NCBI GenBank assembly: GCA_039881145.1
Contig: JAYKKI010000060.1
Span: 8,952,501-9,016,500 of the forward strand
Length of the DNA stretch: 64,000 bases
Reading direction: 5' to 3'
Source of the DNA: Druceiella hillmani
Taxonomy: Eukaryota; Arthropoda; Insecta; Lepidoptera; Hepialidae
A program made the translations under genes and the position numbers. Each line of letters starts with the position of its first letter. Position 1 is the first letter of the stretch. The notes under the pieces were generated by a model. It was not told the origin of the DNA, made no database searches, and saw nothing but the letters and a program-made list of their open reading frames with translations. Shown in pieces: positions 60,285 to 64,000 of this stretch.

Positions 60285-61553
60285 TTATTACAATGTTTTA
60301 TTTCTTATTACAATGTTTTATTTCTTATTACAATGTTTTATTTCTTATTACAATGTTATATTTCTTATTACAATGTTTTATTTCTTATTACAATGTTATA
60401 TTTCTTATTACAATGTTTTATTTCTTATTACAATGTTTTATTTCTTATTACAATGTTTTATTTCTTATTACAATGTTTTATTTCTTATTACAATGTTATA
60501 TTTCTTATTACAATGTTTTATTTCTTATTACAATGTTATATTTCTTATTACAATGTTTTATTTCTTATTACAATGTTTTATTTCTTATTACAATGTTATA
60601 TTTCTTATTACAATGTTTTATTTCTTAGTACAATGTTATATTTCTTATTACAATGTTATATTTCTTATTACAATGTTTTATTTCTTATTACAATGTTATA
60701 TTTCTTATTACAATGTTTTATTTCTTATTACAATGTTTTATTTCTTATTACAATGTTTTATTTCTTATTACAATGTTTTATTTCTTATTACAATGTTATA
60801 TTTCTTATTACAATGTTTTATTTCTTATTACAATGTTATATTTCTTATTACAATGTTTTATTTCTTATTACAATGTTTTATTTCTTATTACAATGTTATA
60901 TTTCTTATTACAATGTTTTATTTCTTAGTACAATGTTATATTTCTTATTACAATGTTATATTTCTTATTACAATGTTTTATTTCTTATTACAATGTTATA
61001 TTTCTTATTACAATGTTTTATTTCTTATTACAATGTTATATTTCTTATTACAATGTTTTATTTATTATTACAATGTTATATTTCTTATTACAATGTTATA
61101 TTTCTTATTACAATGTTATATTTCTTATTACAATATTTTATTTCTTATTACAATGTTATATTTCTTATTACAATGTTTTATTTCTTATTACAATGTTATA
61201 TTTCTTATTACAATATTATATTTCTTATTACAATGTTTTATTTCTTATTACAATGTTATATTTCTTATTATAATGTTATATTTCTTATTACAATATTTTA
61301 TTTCTTATTACAATGTTATATTTCTTATTACAATATTATATTTCTTATTACAATGTTTTATTTCTTATTACAATGTTATATTTCTTATTACAATATTTTA
61401 TTTCTTATTACAATGTTATATTTCTTATTACAATATTATATTTCTTATTACAATGTTTTATTTCTTATTACAATGTTATATTTCTTATTACAATGTTATA
61501 TTTCTTATTACAATGTTTTATTTCTTATTACAATGTTATATTTCTTATTACAA
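60285..61553. repeat. 20-bp minisatellite, about 63 units
   Basis: Unit TTTCTTATTACAATGTTTTA, with a main variant ending GTTATA and rarer ones with CTTAGTA or CAATATT. No unit contains a stop in any plus frame. Because 20 is not a multiple of 3, all three frames read the same 20-residue peptide and stay open for up to 434 codons. The variant order at 60421-60720 is repeated at 60721-61020, a 300-bp higher-order duplication. The open frames are not genes. Confidence 0.97.
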
Positions 61554-61741
61554 ATTGTCATAAATTTGCAGCAACCTAAAATAAAAAAAATTGTTTAAAC
61601 ATGCGCCCGTGAAAGATCTAGTATACTACAATTTTAAAGTACTTATTATGTACAAATAAATGTTTACAAATTGTGAACGGAAACTTCTTAGGACGAGATC
61701 CACTTGTACTTAATTGGATTTTTGTAGAGATTAGAAACTAT

Positions 61742-61744
<3 letters not shown>

Positions 61745-61785
<41 letters not shown>

Positions 61786-61810
61786 TATATTTATATATAT
61801 ACACACACAT
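61745..61810. repeat. (TA)n/(CA)n microsatellite
   Basis: TA run ending in a short ACACACAC tract. Confidence 0.9.
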
Positions 61811-61829
61811 AGACATATATTTATAAACA

Positions 61830-64000
61830 CGTAAATACAAGCATATATTTTGGACTTGAAACGAAAATTCCTCATAGCACTTCTTGAAACCTATTTTGAC
61901 ATAGTATTAATTAGATTTATGTAAGAAAGGGGGTGGAGCTTTTATAGAACTACGTAAACTAACAGTGGTTAAGTAATCATTCTAGATCATAAGCGAAAAG
62001 AAAAATAAATATGGGGAAAAACCAGACTCATAGTTGAAACAAAGACTGTTTTAATAAATATTGAAGTAAATCTTGGAGCTTTAATATTTAGTCAATGACT
62101 TAGACTGATAATAATTTCTCAAGCTATATCGATTCAATAAACTTTCATGTGATATCCTAAATCATCTTCTTCACTGGTTTCATTAGCCTTAATTTATTTT
62201 TAAATATTAATAATTTGTATTATGTTAAAAAAGGATATTAGATCCTGAAGGCGAATTATTAGGAAAAGTTTCATTTTTGTATGTGTCTATAACAAGTGGA
62301 CTTGGAAACTATGGGGCAAGTAAACTTTTGCGATTTGTTAGTTTATTTTTGAAAAATTATATAGACTTGAATATAACTTATGTAAAATGGAAACAACAGT
62401 ATGTAAGAAAAGTTTCGTTTCAGATGAAATACGAAAACCTGGGAAGAGAATAAAAAAATATTATTTAGTGACATTTATGGTACTAATGGTACTAAAATAT
62501 GAGAGTGACATGACGCTCAATTATCATAAATTATTAATAAATCTCTTAGCTTGCTTCAGAATTAACGGGTTTATTGGTGCATGCATTATGATAATAGGAA
62601 TAGTTACACGTATTGAAGCATTGGATAAATTTTATCTACATTATTCAATAAAAATTTGAATCGTTCAAAAGAGTAATTTATGGATAGAAAGTTTACTTTT
62701 GTCTCATTTTAACGTGAAAATGTTTTGAAATGATTTTAAGATTACGAATATTTGGTATATTAGAATGAAATTTATTGCAGATGGGTTCCAAGTTATTTGA
62801 TATAATAGAAACATAAAATTTCCTTCATGTGTTCTCCGATATAGTCAACCTAAGTCATACGCAGCCCTATTAGGTTCAAAATAATATACGTTTATAACCC
62901 ATCTAAGATAAGAAAATAATTTTTGTAACTTGTAATTGTTTACGATACTACTATATAAGTACACGTCGGAAGAATAACTTTTTTAGAGTTCGCTCTTGTG
63001 GGAATGAGTGTGAGTTACTTGTTAGCAATACCAACAGATGGCCCTAGAATAGCTTTAATAGAGAAATAAAAACAGCGTCACGCAACTGCTTCGATTACAG
63101 CGTGATGGTCCATCTTCCCTAAAGAAGTTATGCTTCAATAATTTTTTACGGATTCAAACTATTAAAAGGGTAGTTATTTAACGATTATTAATTATTTAAA
63201 GATACAACCACCGTATGGAGTTGAATTTTGCTTCTATGACGCTAGTCCAAGTAGTACTACTAAAAAGATTTAAAATGGAATGGAAATTGACAAGCAAATG
63301 TAAGAACATGCTCAGAGTCGAATCCTCCAGTTGTCTATGTCTTTAAAAATTCTTATCGCAGCTTAAATTTTATTCGAACATAATAATTAAATGTTGGCAT
63401 CTGAAAGTATTTCAGATTTTTCAGACTCATTGTTGAAGAATTAGAGGGGCATAAGTAGGATAGATTTGAAAAAAGAGACTCAAAAATTAAAAGTTGTGAA
63501 TGATATCTTAACTTCACTTCAAAAGGTTTTGCCTAACGATACTCCATTAGAATATTCATCGACGCTTTACACAAATAGTTAAATATATTAATTTTCAGTG
63601 TTTCGTATCTTAAAAGGAAAAATGGAATCATAATCAAATCACTTCCGTGTTTGTCTGTTGTTTGTTTGTTTTTATCAGAAAATCTTTGACTTAGAAATAA
63701 TAAATTTGGTATTGTAACCCACACAAATCGCAATCTTAAAAATGCAATTAGTGGTTTAACATCACTTTTTCTTATCTTTAACAGGACAAATGAAAATAAA
63801 AAAAGTAAATCAAACAGACCCGAATATATTGAATATAAAGGGTAACACAACGATCTCCGAAAAGATAGCTATTTTTCTAAAGAAAACGATTGGTAATATG
63901 TGTACCATGTTAACTACGGGTTAAACATCATAAAACATCTTAACCCGCACAGCTCGCAATGGCTGAAACTCAAAAATAATCATATGGAAAACTTAGGGGC
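61830..64000. other. no gene seen
   Basis: The frames 62387-62659 (plus) and 63533-63850 (minus) are unrecognised, without signal peptide or domain. The only structure noted is the pair of inverted ends at 62969-63136. Confidence 0.35.
62969..63136. mobile_element. possible short relative of the 50.7-kb inverted-end element
   Basis: GAAGAATAACTTTTTTA at the left and AAAGAAGTTATGCTTC at the right are imperfect inverted repeats, close to the ends at 50741 and 51128. The preceding AAGTACACGTCG resembles TGTACGCGCGTG there. Confidence 0.35.

Noticed and set aside
60239..61598. Open frames of up to 434 codons
   Set aside because: They are produced by a stop-free 20-bp repeat read in three frames; no unique sequence is included.
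62387..62659. 90-codon plus-strand frame
   Set aside because: No recognised domain, AT-driven composition and no supporting signal.

Overview
The window is AT-rich, gene-poor DNA, almost certainly from an insect. The evidence is one gene of the insect-specific Osiris (DUF1676) family, LINE and tRNA-derived SINE debris of insect type, and very many TA microsatellites and minisatellites. I cannot fix the order.

Gene content. One protein gene is well supported: an Osiris-family gene on the minus strand. The exon with the start codon and signal peptide lies at 42907-43080, exon 2 at 11288-11373 and the DUF1676 hydrophobic exon at 1988-2255. The gene then runs off the left edge. All junctions have GT/AG borders and matching phase (0, then 2+1, then 0), and the three exons give 176 codons with no stop. 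The introns are about 31.5 kb and 9.0 kb, so two thirds of the window lies inside this gene. The region right of 43.1 kb is upstream or intergenic.

Most interesting content. A family of short palindromic mobile elements (near 5.4, 7.2-8.0, 12.0, 20.6 and 37.3 kb) carries a 61-nt block that folds as a type I hammerhead-like ribozyme. It has a CUGANGA core, a 5-bp stem II with a 3-nt loop, GAAA, a 3-bp stem III, C17 at the cleavage site, and a two-part stem I with an 8-nt bulge. The spacing is the same in all six full-length copies, and one stem I pair changes as A-U, G-C or G.U. Five insertions are flanked by 10-15 bp direct repeats. One element is inserted in a SINE tail, and two share a target site. 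This matches what is known of ribozymes in Penelope-like element terminal repeats, but no Penelope protein is present here.

Layout. 1-2.4 kb: left edge, a 142-bp tandem array and the last visible exon. 2.4-11.3 kb: intron 2, with a 115-bp satellite that has a 702-bp higher-order repeat, two ribozyme-element sites and a GC-richer island. 11.4-42.9 kb: intron 1, with single-arm and compact ribozyme elements, a SINE, an old 0.8-1.6 kb duplication (23.2/25.5 kb), two dead LINE fragments, hairpins and a Z-DNA-prone tract. 43.1-64 kb: a putative promoter, a run of tandem arrays, a second SINE type with clear target duplications, a LINE fragment, an inverted copy of the 29-kb element, and a 1.27-kb, 20-bp minisatellite whose long open frames are artefacts.

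No tRNA, rRNA, CRISPR array or intact transposase/reverse transcriptase was found.
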